Of a stretch of DNA of 64,000 nt, positions 25,454 through 34,719 are shown piece by piece. The notes beneath the pieces were generated by a model. That model saw nothing but the letters and a program-made list of their open reading frames with translations. It did not search any database and was not told the DNA's origin. The position numbers and the translations under genes are program-made. The DNA comes from an uncultured Pelagibacteraceae bacterium (GTDB taxonomy: Bacteria > Pseudomonadota > Alphaproteobacteria > Pelagibacterales > Pelagibacteraceae): the NCBI GenBank assembly GCA_902618205.1, contig CACMZL010000003.1:1-64000 (forward strand). Direction: 5' to 3'. The number at the start of each line of letters is the position of its first letter. Positions within the stretch are counted from its first letter, which is position 1.

Positions 25454-25915
25454 ATGTTAATAAATATTGACCCAGTTTTAAGTCCTGAATTACTTTTTAA
25501 TTTAAGATCCATGGGTCACGGTGAGAAAATTATACTTGCCGATGCTAATTTTCCTGCAAACTCAATGAACAAAAATGTAATTCGATTAGATGGTGTAGAC
25601 ATTAAAAGTGCAGCAAATGCAATTTTATCTGTCTTTCCATTAGATAGTTTTGTTATATCACAAGGTGGCTCTCCTGCACTTAGAATGGAAGTAGATGATA
25701 AACCAGAGGAACTAACTGAAACTCATAATGAGTTTATTGAAGCAGTAAAAAATAATTCTGGTCCCCAATGGAAAGTTGGATCAATTTCAAGACAAAATTT
25801 TTATGAAGAAGCAAAAAAAGCATATTGTATTGTAGCCACTACAGATGCTCGACCTTTTGGATGTTTTATTATTACTAAAGGAGTTATTCTTCCTGACGGT
25901 AAAGTCTGGTCTTAA
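25454..25915 (+). CDS. fucU: FucU/RbsD-family sugar mutarotase (FucU-like)
   Basis: This 153-residue RbsD/FucU-fold enzyme interconverts sugar anomers (L-fucose for FucU, ribose pyranose/furanose for RbsD). The N-terminal LSPELLFNLRSMGHGEKI with its catalytic His, ILADANFPANS and RLDGVDIKSA are closer to FucU than RbsD. The C-terminal FYEEAKKAYCIVATTDARPFG also fits FucU. It starts an operon with ribokinase four bases downstream. A deoxy-sugar role agrees with the diketo-hydrolase-type genes at 26.8-36.4 kb, but ribose remains possible because of the kinase. Confidence 0.88.
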   Translation: MLINIDPVLSPELLFNLRSMGHGEKIILADANFPANSMNKNVIRLDGVDIKSAANAILSVFPLDSFVISQGGSPALRMEVDDKPEELTETHNEFIEAVKNNSGPQWKVGSISRQNFYEEAKKAYCIVATTDARPFGCFIITKGVILPDGKVWS

Positions 25916-25919
25916 TTAA

Positions 25920-26834
25920 ATGAAATCTATATGTGTATTTGGAGTATTTGTTGCAGACTTATGTTTTATTGGTGAAAAAATTCCTGAAGTGGGGCAAACT
26001 ATTTTAGGAACAAAACACTTAATAGGACCTGGTGGAAAAGGATCTAACCAAGCCATTGCCGCAGCAAGACTTGGCGGAAAAATAAGTTTTATTACAAAAG
26101 TAGGTAATGATAATAATGCTGAAATGGCACTAAATTTATATAAATCCTCTGGAGTAAATACCGATTATATTATTAAAGACAAAAATCATTCAACTGGTGT
26201 TGCTGGTATCATGATTAATGCTAATACAGGTGATAATGCAATAAACATCATACCAGGCGCTGCCGGCACTTTAAATAGTTCTGATATAGATAATAATTTA
26301 AAAGCAATCGAGAAGTCAGATATATTCTTAACACAATTAGAAACACCATATGATGTTACTAGTTATGCTTTACAAAAAGCTAAAGATACTGGATCAATTA
26401 CTATTTTAAATCCAGCTCCGGCTTCAAAAATATCTGAGAATGACTTTAAAAACATAGACTATTTTACACCAAATGAAACTGAGGCTAGTTTTTATTTAGA
26501 AAAAAAAATAGAAACAAAATCTGAAATAGAGAATGCAGCTAAAGAATTTTTAAAAAAAGGAGTAAAAAATATTCTAATAACTCTAGGTTCTAAAGGAGTT
26601 TATTTTTCAAATGGAACCGATAGCTATTTTGTAGATGTTCATAAATTAAAAGACGATGTAAAAGATACTACTGGAGCAGGAGATGCATTTAATGGAGCTT
26701 TTAGTGTGGCATTAGCTAAATCGTTAAAAATTGTTGATGCATTAGAATTTTCTAACAAAGTTGCTGGCATTTCTACAACTAAAGAAGGGGCTGCAAATTC
26801 AATGCCAAGTATCAATGAAGTAGAAAATTATTAA
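25920..26834 (+). CDS. rbsK: Ribokinase-like PfkB-family sugar kinase
   Basis: This 304-residue PfkB kinase probably phosphorylates ribose or a related sugar. The N-terminal GPGGKGSNQAIAAARLGG and the C-terminal DTTGAGDAFNGAF with the catalytic Asp are the two PfkB signatures. NPAPAS in the middle is typical of ribokinase. It sits between fucU and the convergent dehydratase gene, which ends on the adjacent base. The only other kinase in this region is of the ROK family. Confidence 0.88.
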   Translation: MKSICVFGVFVADLCFIGEKIPEVGQTILGTKHLIGPGGKGSNQAIAAARLGGKISFITKVGNDNNAEMALNLYKSSGVNTDYIIKDKNHSTGVAGIMINANTGDNAINIIPGAAGTLNSSDIDNNLKAIEKSDIFLTQLETPYDVTSYALQKAKDTGSITILNPAPASKISENDFKNIDYFTPNETEASFYLEKKIETKSEIENAAKEFLKKGVKNILITLGSKGVYFSNGTDSYFVDVHKLKDDVKDTTGAGDAFNGAFSVALAKSLKIVDALEFSNKVAGISTTKEGAANSMPSINEVENY

Positions 26835-28010
26835 TTACTCAATAATTTTAAATTCTGATTTATATTTATCTGTAATCTTAAGCCCAAGACCTGGAACATT
26901 ATCATCTAGATCTATCATTCCATCTATTGGAGCAGGATCACCTTCAAAAATATAATAAAATAGTTCGTTACCAATTTCTACATCATGAACTGGAAAAAAC
27001 TCTGAGATAGGACAATTAAAATTCGACATTGTTAAATGATAGTTATGCATTTGACCTGCATGTGGAATTACTGGAACTTGATAAGCCTCTGCAAGAGCAT
27101 TTATTTTCTGAGCGATTGTAAATCCACCAACTCTATTATTATCATATTGAATGTAGCTAACTGCTTTGAGGTCTAACAATTGTTTAAAACCAAATAGATT
27201 AAATTCATGTTCTCCCCCAGAAATTGGTATAGCGTTCATATTGTTCAGTTCCGCATACCCATGAATATCATCAGCAATAACTGGTTCTTCTAACCATCTT
27301 GGATTAAATTTTACCAATTTAGGTATCATTCTTTTAGAATAATCTAGGTTCCAACCCATATAACATTCTAACATTAAGTCAGTATCATCCCCGATTACTT
27401 CTCTTACAGCTTCTACAAGTTCAATGTTTTTTCTCATACCTTCAGGACCATCTTTTGGCCCCCAACCAAATCTCATCTTAAACATTTTAAAACCTTGTTT
27501 TTTATATTTTTCAGCTTCATTTTGTAAATCTTTGATAGGTTGGCTATAAAGTTTTGATACATAAACAGGTATCTTTTCTTTTGTTCTACCCCCTAACAAT
27601 TTAAATACGGGTTTGTTAGTTAACTTTCCTAATATATCCCAAATAGCAATATCAATTGCAGATATTGCAACCATGCCCAAACCTCTTCTTCCCCATGCAT
27701 GAGTTCTTCTATACATTTTTTCCCAGATGTAAGCGTAATCAAAAGGATCTTCTCCTGTAACTAATGGTTTAAGATACTCATCAATAGTTTTTTTTACTAA
27801 CTGAGGTGCAAGAGCTGCATTACCGATTCCAATATGACCATCATCAGTTTCAATTTCACAAATTAACCATTCATGAAATCTGAAAGAGCCCATGGCATCT
27901 GATTTTTCATAAAGTAAATCTGATGCATTTGTGCAAAAATTATTTTGTGGAGGAACTGTTTTGCCATTCCATTGATATACTTTTGTTCTTATATCTTTAA
28001 TTTTAGACAT
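26835..28010 (-). CDS. Enolase-superfamily sugar-acid dehydratase (L-rhamnonate dehydratase-like)
   Basis: This 391-residue mandelate racemase/muconate-lactonizing family enzyme probably dehydrates an aldonic acid to a 2-keto-3-deoxy acid. The first catalytic basic motif lies in [18 protein letters not shown]. Metal ligands are expected at [16 protein letters not shown] and SGGEHEF, and the catalytic His is in [13 protein letters not shown]. These features and the length resemble L-rhamnonate dehydratase more than L-fuconate dehydratase. It forms a minus-strand pair with the PdxA-like gene, separated by no bases. With the SDR and FAH hydrolase nearby it suggests a diketo-hydrolase route. Confidence 0.82.
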   Translation of the reverse strand: MSKIKDIRTKVYQWNGKTVPPQNNFCTNASDLLYEKSDAMGSFRFHEWLICEIETDDGHIGIGNAALAPQLVKKTIDEYLKPLVTGEDPFDYAYIWEKMYRRTHAWGRRGLGMVAISAIDIAIWDILGKLTNKPVFKLLGGRTKEKIPVYVSKLYSQPIKDLQNEAEKYKKQGFKMFKMRFGWGPKDGPEGMRKNIELVEAVREVIGDDTDLMLECYMGWNLDYSKRMIPKLVKFNPRWLEEPVIADDIHGYAELNNMNAIPISGGEHEFNLFGFKQLLDLKAVSYIQYDNNRVGGFTIAQKINALAEAYQVPVIPHAGQMHNYHLTMSNFNCPISEFFPVHDVEIGNELFYYIFEGDPAPIDGMIDLDDNVPGLGLKITDKYKSEFKIIE

Positions 28011-29003
28011 TTAATTTAAATTTTGAGCCATTCTTAATGCAATTTTAAACGATTGCAATGTTGGCTCCAAATTTGCCTGATTTTTTCCAGCAATATCAAA
28101 CGCAGTTCCATGCGCAGGTGTTGTTATTGGAATTGGAAGACCACCTTGAACTGTTACCCCTCTATCAAATCCAAAAGCCTTTAGTCCAGATTGAAGAGCA
28201 TCATGATACATTCCAACAATACAATCATGATTTTTATTTTTAAATGCTGTAATGAAAGAAGTATCACATGGCAAAGGACCATCAGCATTAATACCAAGTT
28301 TTTTTGCTTCCTCTATTGCTGGTATTATCTCATCTTTTTCTTCATTACCAAACTCTGCATGAGGGTTAAGAGCTTGAACCGCAACTCTTGGATTTTCTAT
28401 ACCGTTTAATTTCATTGCTTCATTAATCAATTTTATTGGCTTCATTATTTTATCTTTCTTAATATGTTCTGGAACTTCTTTGATAGGTATATGAGATGTC
28501 ACTCGTGCAGTCCAAAAATTATCTACTACATTAAATTCACAAAAAAAACTTTTTACATTTAATTTATCAGCCATATGATGTAATTCGTCATCAAATTTAC
28601 ATCCACCTAGTTTTAAGCTTGTCTTATTAAAAGGACCGAAATTAATAGCATCAATTTTTTTTTCTTTCGCAAGTTCTAGTGCTAAATTTAATGCATTTAA
28701 AACTGTTTCCCCAGATTCTGCAGAGCACTCTGATAAATTATAATCTTTGTTTTTACCCTTAGAGATATCTAAAAAATACTTACTTTTTTTATCAAAATTT
28801 ATTTCATCAAAATCAGTAACAATTTCTAGGTCTGAATTATTTCCTGAAATTTTATCTCCAGCGTTTAAAATATTTTTTTCACCAATTATAGTAATGTTTG
28901 CATTCGATAGTTCGTTTTGGGTCAAAAGTTTTGATATAAGTTCTGGTCCAATACCTGATGGATCTCCTAGTAATAAAGCAATATTTTTTTTCTTATTTGT
29001 CAT
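28011..29003 (-). CDS. PdxA-family dehydrogenase (PdxA2-like)
   Basis: This 330-residue NAD-dependent PdxA-fold enzyme starts LLLGDPSGIGPEL. It carries the metal-binding His motifs ELHHMADK, HPHAEFG and GMYHDALQSGLKAF, and ends with a TPAHGTAFDIAGK active-site segment. True PdxA acts in vitamin B6 synthesis. PdxA2 proteins beside sugar-acid genes oxidise 4-phosphoerythronate or 4-phosphothreonate, which needs a DUF1537 kinase that is not seen in this window. The position between a sugar-acid dehydratase and a TTT transporter favours a catabolic role. Confidence 0.85.
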   Translation of the reverse strand: MTNKKKNIALLLGDPSGIGPELISKLLTQNELSNANITIIGEKNILNAGDKISGNNSDLEIVTDFDEINFDKKSKYFLDISKGKNKDYNLSECSAESGETVLNALNLALELAKEKKIDAINFGPFNKTSLKLGGCKFDDELHHMADKLNVKSFFCEFNVVDNFWTARVTSHIPIKEVPEHIKKDKIMKPIKLINEAMKLNGIENPRVAVQALNPHAEFGNEEKDEIIPAIEEAKKLGINADGPLPCDTSFITAFKNKNHDCIVGMYHDALQSGLKAFGFDRGVTVQGGLPIPITTPAHGTAFDIAGKNQANLEPTLQSFKIALRMAQNLN

Positions 29004-29072
29004 CTTTTTTCTTACTGTTTCTAACAGATTATGATTAAATATTTAAATATAAATTAACTTAAGAGGGAAATA

Positions 29073-30047
29073 ATGAAAAAAAGCTTTAAACTATTTTTAG
29101 CTGCTGCTTTTTTAGTAACTGAATTTTTCGTTGTAGCACTTCCACTTATGATTACATCTGCAAAAGCAGATGGTCATCCAATACAAGCAATTACTCACGC
29201 TGGTTTTGGTGGTGGAACAGATGTTACTACGAGAATGATGTTGTTAAGAGCAAGAAGAGTTTTAAAACAAGACATGCAATTAGTTAATAAAAAAGGTGGT
29301 GGTGGAGCTGCATCTATGGACTATATGATGACACTTCCTGCTGATGGTAATCATACTTTGACTTGGACTACTGGTCACGCTGTATCAATGGCTTTAGGTA
29401 AAACAAAAGTCAAAATAAGTGATATGCAACCGCTAGCTAGAGGAACTGATGATCCTCAACTATTTGTTGTTAACTGTAATAATGACATTAAAGATGCTAA
29501 GAAATTTATTAGCACGCAAAAATCAAAATCACTAAAATATGGAACAACACACACTGGTGGAATTGATGATGTTAGTGCAATTGCATTTACTAAAAAAGGT
29601 GGATTAAAAGATCCAACTATTGTTGCTTACAAAGGTGTTGCGCCAATTAAAACTAATCTAATCAAGGGAGATATTGATGTAGGAGTTTTAAATTTAGGTG
29701 AGGCCCTAACTGAAATTAATGAAGGCAAACTTTGTGTTTCAGTTGTATTAGCAAATAATAGAATGGCTAAAATAGGAGACTCTCCAACGGCAAAAGAATT
29801 AGGGATACCTGTTTCTTTATCTACTGTTAGAGGTTTCGTAACTAAAAAAGGTGCTCCAGCAGACAGAGTTAAACAACTAGAAGCTGGAATGATGAAAGCT
29901 ATGAGTCACAACTACTATAAAAATTTCCTAACAGAAATTGGTCTAGATGAGACTAGTGTTGTAGGTGCAGATGAATGGGGCAAGCAAATGGAAGAAATGC
30001 TTGCTGAAATGACAGCTCAACTCAAAGCATTGGGTTACATAAATTAA
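29073..30047 (+). CDS. tctC: TctC/Bug-family periplasmic binding protein of a tripartite tricarboxylate transporter
   Basis: This 324-residue periplasmic receptor has a long signal peptide ending near SAKA before DGHPIQAI. The mature part shows the Bug-fold pattern HAGFGGGTDVTTRMML and a glycine-rich KKGGGGAASMDYM ligand loop. It is divergent from the PdxA-like gene across 69 bases, with a GAGGGAAA Shine-Dalgarno. TctB and TctA follow. Family ligands are carboxylates; here an aldonic or other sugar acid is likely from context. Confidence 0.9.
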   Translation: MKKSFKLFLAAAFLVTEFFVVALPLMITSAKADGHPIQAITHAGFGGGTDVTTRMMLLRARRVLKQDMQLVNKKGGGGAASMDYMMTLPADGNHTLTWTTGHAVSMALGKTKVKISDMQPLARGTDDPQLFVVNCNNDIKDAKKFISTQKSKSLKYGTTHTGGIDDVSAIAFTKKGGLKDPTIVAYKGVAPIKTNLIKGDIDVGVLNLGEALTEINEGKLCVSVVLANNRMAKIGDSPTAKELGIPVSLSTVRGFVTKKGAPADRVKQLEAGMMKAMSHNYYKNFLTEIGLDETSVVGADEWGKQMEEMLAEMTAQLKALGYIN

Positions 30048-30065
30048 TAAATTTTGTACATTTAA

Positions 30066-30572
30066 ATGAATGATGTACATAACGAAAAAGGGACAAACAA
30101 AAGTTTGTCCCTTTTTTTTAAAAGTTCATTCATTGTTTCGGCTGTAATAATAGTTATTTCTTCAATTTTATTATACTTTACTTTTACATTTGACATAGTG
30201 CCTCCTATATTAAATAGAGGTATACAGCCAGCAACATTTCCAAAGGCTCTATTAATTTTAATTATTACCCTAACTTTATTAACTTATTTTATTTCTCTTA
30301 AAAAACCCTGGAAAAGTGAAAAAAAATTACCTAATTCATTTTATATTACTTTGCTTTCATTTGTTGTTTTTATAACTGTTTCAAAATTTTTAGATTTCTT
30401 TTTAGGCATAGCATTACTTTCAATTATAGTTTCTTACTTTTGGGGAGAAAGAAGAGTTACCTATTTAATAATGGTATCAATTATATTTCCTTTAATTGTT
30501 TTTGTATTTTTTGAAACAATTTTAGGATTACGATTTCCACCTGGAATTATTACAAATCTTTATTACGGATAA
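30066..30572 (+). CDS. tctB: TctB-like small membrane subunit of the TTT transporter (DUF1468)
   Basis: This 168-residue membrane protein with about four hydrophobic segments is the small subunit of the TTT permease. RGIQPATFPKALLILII after the first helix and FFETILGLRFPPG near the end are typical of TctB. The start at 30066 has no clear Shine-Dalgarno. The region coding residues 9-18 forms an intrinsic terminator, which makes this start unusual, and no other in-frame ATG lies nearby. It ends two bases before the tctA ATG. Confidence 0.88.
   Translation: MNDVHNEKGTNKSLSLFFKSSFIVSAVIIVISSILLYFTFTFDIVPPILNRGIQPATFPKALLILIITLTLLTYFISLKKPWKSEKKLPNSFYITLLSFVVFITVSKFLDFFLGIALLSIIVSYFWGERRVTYLIMVSIIFPLIVFVFFETILGLRFPPGIITNLYYG
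30085..30119 (+). terminator. Intrinsic terminator inside the 5' coding region of tctB
   Basis: GGGACAAAC (30090-30098) pairs perfectly with GTTTGTCCC (30103-30111) around an AAAA loop. The stem is extended by A:T pairs and followed by T8 (30112-30119). It lies 24 bases into tctB, so the binding-protein message would normally end here. Ribosomes starting on tctB could block the hairpin. Confidence 0.85.
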
Positions 30573-30573
30573 A

Positions 30574-32037
30574 ATGGAAAATTTAGGTTTAATCTTTGCT
30601 CCTTTATTTAGTTATAAATTATTAATTGTTTTATTTTTTGGAACAATTTTTGGATTAATTCTTGGAGTTCTTCCTGGACTAGGACCAACAACAGGTGGTG
30701 CTTTAATATTACCATTTACGATGACACTAGATCCACTCTCTGCAATTGTATTACTAACTGCAATTTATTGTGCAGGAACTTATGGAGGGGCGATTACCGC
30801 AATTTTAATAAATACCCCTGGAACCCCTGCAGCAGCAGCCACATGTTTAGATGGTTATCCTTTAGCACAAAAAGGAGAAGCTGGTAGAGCTTTAGGTATG
30901 GCAACTGTCTCAAGCGTAATTGGTGGAATTGCTAGTGTAATAGTTCTTATATTTTTTGCTCCTTTACTTGCAAATTTAGCTTACGAATTCGGTCAACCTG
31001 AATATTTTGCGCTAGCAATTTTTGGATTAACTATGCTTGCATCAATTGGTGAGGGCAGTCCTATTAAAAATTTAATTGCTGGTGCTTTTGGAATTCTAAT
31101 TTCAACTGTTGGTAAAGATTTTATGACATCTATAGATAGGTTTACATTTGGAATTAATGAATTGACTGAAGGTATTGGTTTTATTCCAGTAGTAGTAGGT
31201 TTATTTGCTATTAGTGAAATGTTAACTCAATCTACTCTAATAAATCAAATATTTAATAGAGTAGCTTTAAAGGCAGTTAAACTTCCATCAATCGATGATT
31301 ATAAAAAAACTTGGAAAACAATTATAAGATCTAGCGGGATAGGATCATTTATTGGTGTTTTGCCAGCAGAGGGAGGAACTGTTGCATCATTAATAGGATA
31401 TGCTGAAGCAAAAAGATGGTCAAAAAAACCTGAGGATTTTGGAAAAGGATCAATTGAAGGAATAGCTGGAGCTGAAGCAGCAAATAATGCTGCTACCGGA
31501 GGAGCTATGGTTCCAACACTAGCTTTAGGCATTCCAGGTAGTGCGACTACAGCGGTTATACTTACAGGATTAATTATACATGGTGTAAGACCGGGTCCAG
31601 ATTTATTTAGAGAGCAACCTGAGTTTCTTTATGGAATATTTGGATCGATGCTAATTGCAAATATTTTATTCTTTGTATTAGGATTTTTTGGAGCTAAAAT
31701 ATTTGCAAGAATCACTCTAGTTCCGAATAAATTATTATGGCCGATGATTTTTGCAGTTTCTGTTTGTGGAACATATTCTTTAAATCAGTCAATTATTGAT
31801 GTTTGGTTGATGCTATTATTTGGAGTTATTGGTTTCTTTATGAGAAGATATGGATTTTCAGTTGTGCCTGTAATTATAGGTTTAATTTTGGGTGAATTGG
31901 TAGAGGGAACTTTAAGACAATCGCTTGTTATTTTCGATGGAAACTGGTTAATGTTTCTTCAAAGACCTATTGCATTAACATTTTTTGTTTTATCTTTAAT
32001 TGCTTTAAGTTTTCCATTAATAAAGAGAAAGAAATAA
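30574..32037 (+). CDS. tctA: TctA-like large membrane subunit of the TTT transporter
   Basis: This 487-residue polytopic membrane protein is the main permease subunit. The family signatures are clear: GLILGVLPGLGPTTGGALILPFT in the first repeat, and YGGAITAILINTPGTPAAAATCLDGYP with its conserved Gly/Pro. The second repeat contains GVLPAEGGTVASLIGYAEAKR. It follows tctB by two bases and precedes an SDR gene by two, so transport and catabolism are co-transcribed. Confidence 0.95.
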   Translation: MENLGLIFAPLFSYKLLIVLFFGTIFGLILGVLPGLGPTTGGALILPFTMTLDPLSAIVLLTAIYCAGTYGGAITAILINTPGTPAAAATCLDGYPLAQKGEAGRALGMATVSSVIGGIASVIVLIFFAPLLANLAYEFGQPEYFALAIFGLTMLASIGEGSPIKNLIAGAFGILISTVGKDFMTSIDRFTFGINELTEGIGFIPVVVGLFAISEMLTQSTLINQIFNRVALKAVKLPSIDDYKKTWKTIIRSSGIGSFIGVLPAEGGTVASLIGYAEAKRWSKKPEDFGKGSIEGIAGAEAANNAATGGAMVPTLALGIPGSATTAVILTGLIIHGVRPGPDLFREQPEFLYGIFGSMLIANILFFVLGFFGAKIFARITLVPNKLLWPMIFAVSVCGTYSLNQSIIDVWLMLLFGVIGFFMRRYGFSVVPVIIGLILGELVEGTLRQSLVIFDGNWLMFLQRPIALTFFVLSLIALSFPLIKRKK

Positions 32038-32038
32038 A

Positions 32039-32788
32039 ATGATAAAGTTTGATCTAAGTAATAGAGTTGCAGTTATAACAGGTGGTGCTCAAGGTTTTGG
32101 ATTTGCAATAGCAGAAAGATTCATTCAATCAGGTGCAAAAGTTATTATATGGGATATTGATGAACAAGAAGCAAAGAAAGCCGTTGAAAAAATAAATTCA
32201 GAAAACATAAGTTATAAAATTGTAAATGTATGTAACTTTGAAGAGATTTCTAAAAGCTTAAAAGATATTGAGACTGAACATAATAAAATAGATATCTTTG
32301 TAAATAATGCTGGGATAACTGGTATGAACAAAACAGTTGCAGAATATCCTATAGAGGAATGGGAAAAAGTAATTCAATTAAATTTAAATGCAGTATTTTA
32401 CTGTTGCAAAGCAGTTGTCCCTTATTTGGAAAAAAATAATTATGGAAGAATAGTTAATATTGCATCAATTGCTGGAAAAGAAGGCAATCCTAATGCTGGA
32501 GCTTATAGTACATCAAAAGCTGGAGTTATTGGTTTAACAAAATCTCTAGGAAAAGAATTGGCATTAAAAAATATAGCAGTAAATTGCGTAACACCGGCGG
32601 CTGCAAAAACAAGAATATTTGATCAAATGACAGAAGAACATATAAATTACATGCTTTCAAAGATACCAAGAAATAAGTTTGCAAAAGTTAATGAATTGGC
32701 TTCTTTAGTAACTTATTTAGCTAGTGAAGAAAACTCTTTTGCGACTGCAGCAGTGTTTGATCTAAGCGGGGGAAGAGCTACTTATTAA
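32039..32788 (+). CDS. Short-chain dehydrogenase/reductase (SDR)
   Basis: This 249-residue classical SDR uses NAD(P). The cofactor motif TGGAQGFGFAIAERF, the NNAG motif, the catalytic Ser in VNIASIAGKEGNPNAG and YSTSKAGVIGLTK (YxxxK) are all present. In this context it may oxidise a 2-keto-3-deoxy sugar acid to the 2,4-diketo acid, the step before the FAH-type hydrolase. That is inference; SDR substrate range is broad. Confidence 0.92.
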   Translation: MIKFDLSNRVAVITGGAQGFGFAIAERFIQSGAKVIIWDIDEQEAKKAVEKINSENISYKIVNVCNFEEISKSLKDIETEHNKIDIFVNNAGITGMNKTVAEYPIEEWEKVIQLNLNAVFYCCKAVVPYLEKNNYGRIVNIASIAGKEGNPNAGAYSTSKAGVIGLTKSLGKELALKNIAVNCVTPAAAKTRIFDQMTEEHINYMLSKIPRNKFAKVNELASLVTYLASEENSFATAAVFDLSGGRATY

Positions 32789-32812
32789 TGTATTTAATTT
32801 AATATTTTTCAT

Positions 32813-33841
32813 ATGAAATACTCTGCATCTAAAAATAGATACTCAAATATGTTATATAGGACATGCGGTGACAGCGGTGTGAAATTACCTTTAATCAGCT
32901 TGGGTCTTTGGCATAATTTTGGAGCCAAAACCCCACTTTCAAATATAAAAAAAATCTTATTTTACGCTTTTGATAGAGGTATTACTCATTTTGATTTGGC
33001 AAATAATTATGGCCCACCATATGGAAGTACTGAAATTAATTTTGGAAAAATAATAAGTAAAGACTTAAAAAAATATAGAGACGAACTCATTATATCATCT
33101 AAAGCTGGTTATGATATGTGGGAAGGACCTTATGGAGAATGGGGATCAAAAAAACATATTATTGCAAGTTGTGATCAAAGTTTAAAAAGAATGAAAGTTG
33201 ATTATTTTGACATATTTTATTCACATAGATTTGACCCAAATACACCTTTAGAAGAGACAGCAGATGCTTTAGAAACTATTTATAAATCTGGAAAAGCTTT
33301 ATATATTGGCATTTCATCTTATTCCTCCAAAAAAACAAATCAAATCTACAAAATTTTAAAATCAAGAAATATTAAATTGTTTATTCATCAACCATCATAT
33401 TCGTTAATAAATAGATGGATTGAAAAAGATTTGACTAAGACAATAAGAAAACTAAAAATTGGATGTATTGCTTTTTCTCCACTAGCTCAAGGAATGCTAT
33501 CAGATAAATATTTAAAAAAGATACCTAAAGTTTCAAGAGCAAGCGATACAACATCATACCTAGATAAATCTTTGATAACAAAAAAAAATCTAAAGATTGT
33601 TTCGGATTTAAATAAGATTGCAATTAAAAGAGGGCAATCTTTATCTCAAATGGCAATCTCTTGGGTTCTATCAAATAATTATGTAACATCCGCTTTAATA
33701 GGAGTTAGAAATATTAATCAATTAAAAGAAAATTTAGAAAGTCTAAACAAACTTAGTTTTTCAGCTTCTGAAATGAAAATAATTAATAAAACTGCAAAAG
33801 ATGGTAATATTAACATCTGGAAGCAATCAAGTTCTTATTAA
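32813..33841 (+). CDS. Aldo/keto reductase (YghZ-like)
   Basis: This 342-residue (beta/alpha)8 barrel reductase has the catalytic Asp/Tyr in FDLANNYGPPYGSTE, the Lys in IISSKAGYDMWEG and the His in DIFYSHRFDPNTP. The early YGPPYGSTE motif and the length are typical of the L-glyceraldehyde-3-phosphate reductase (YghZ)/potassium-channel-beta group. It lies 24 bases after the SDR gene and one base before the ROK gene. The natural substrate here is probably a sugar-derived aldehyde such as lactaldehyde, which is unproven. Confidence 0.88.
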   Translation: MKYSASKNRYSNMLYRTCGDSGVKLPLISLGLWHNFGAKTPLSNIKKILFYAFDRGITHFDLANNYGPPYGSTEINFGKIISKDLKKYRDELIISSKAGYDMWEGPYGEWGSKKHIIASCDQSLKRMKVDYFDIFYSHRFDPNTPLEETADALETIYKSGKALYIGISSYSSKKTNQIYKILKSRNIKLFIHQPSYSLINRWIEKDLTKTIRKLKIGCIAFSPLAQGMLSDKYLKKIPKVSRASDTTSYLDKSLITKKNLKIVSDLNKIAIKRGQSLSQMAISWVLSNNYVTSALIGVRNINQLKENLESLNKLSFSASEMKIINKTAKDGNINIWKQSSSY

Positions 33842-33842
33842 A

Positions 33843-34718
33843 ATGAAAATTGGAATAGATATTGGGGCAACAAAAATTGAAAGCGTCATTTTAAAAAAAA
33901 ACGGAGATGAAATTGAAAGATCAAGAGTTCCTTGTCCTAAAAGCTACAAAAAAATAATAAAAGATGTAACAAAAATAGTTTTTACATTAGATAAGAAATA
34001 TAAAAAAAAATTTCAAGTAGGTGTATGTCATCCTGGATCTATAGACTATAAAACTGGACTACTTAAAAATTCAGTAAATGCCAAACAATTAAATAATAAA
34101 AAATTAAATATAGATTTATCAAAAGCTTTGAAAAGAAATATAAAATGTGAAAATGATGCAAATTGTTTTGCATTGTCTGAAGCAATAGATGGAGCTGCAA
34201 AAAATTATAATGTTGTATTCGGCATAATTATTGGATCAGGCACTGGAGGTGGAATTGTAATTAATAATAAAATCTTAAAAGGTGCAAATTATATTTCTGG
34301 AGAGTGGGGACATCTTCCTCTACCAATTTTTGGTAATCTAAACGATAAAAAGTATATTAAAAAAAAGATATCACTTATGCAAATTCAAAAATTTACCTCA
34401 GGAAAGGGTTTGGAAAAACTTTATCATAAAAAAATTACTGCGAGAGAAATATTTAATAAATCTGATAAGTTTACAAAATCAATTTTTATTAAACATTTTA
34501 AAATTCGGTTGGCTAGAGCACTTGTTAACTTAATTTATACAATTGATCCCGATGTATTTGTATTTGGAGGTGGATTATCTAATGAAATCTCATCATTAAA
34601 TGAATTAAAGAAAATGGTAACTAAAAATATGGAAATTAAACACATAAATACGAAATTTTTAAAAGCTAAGTATGGAGATGCAAGTGGAGTAAGAGGGGCG
34701 GCACGGTTGAATTATTAA
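33843..34718 (+). CDS. ROK-family sugar kinase-like protein lacking the zinc-finger cysteines
   Basis: This 291-residue ROK-fold protein starts MKIGIDIGATKIESVIL, has the catalytic Asp in CENDANCFALSEA, and the phosphate-loop IIGSGTGGGIVIN. The SGEWGHLPL segment, where sugar-kinase members carry the conserved Glu and His, is present. The CxCGxxGCxE zinc motif that normally follows is absent: the stretch to SGKGLEKLY has no cysteine. I chose the ATG at 33843, one base after the aldo/keto reductase stop, over an ATG at 33801 inside that gene. It may be an active kinase with altered structure or a non-kinase ROK relative. Confidence 0.85.
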   Translation: MKIGIDIGATKIESVILKKNGDEIERSRVPCPKSYKKIIKDVTKIVFTLDKKYKKKFQVGVCHPGSIDYKTGLLKNSVNAKQLNNKKLNIDLSKALKRNIKCENDANCFALSEAIDGAAKNYNVVFGIIIGSGTGGGIVINNKILKGANYISGEWGHLPLPIFGNLNDKKYIKKKISLMQIQKFTSGKGLEKLYHKKITAREIFNKSDKFTKSIFIKHFKIRLARALVNLIYTIDPDVFVFGGGLSNEISSLNELKKMVTKNMEIKHINTKFLKAKYGDASGVRGAARLNY

Positions 34719-34719
34719 T

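Noticed and set aside
33801-33842. ATG start for the ROK gene inside the aldo/keto reductase gene
   Set aside because: The ROK fold begins at MKIGIDIG, encoded from 33843 directly after the previous stop.
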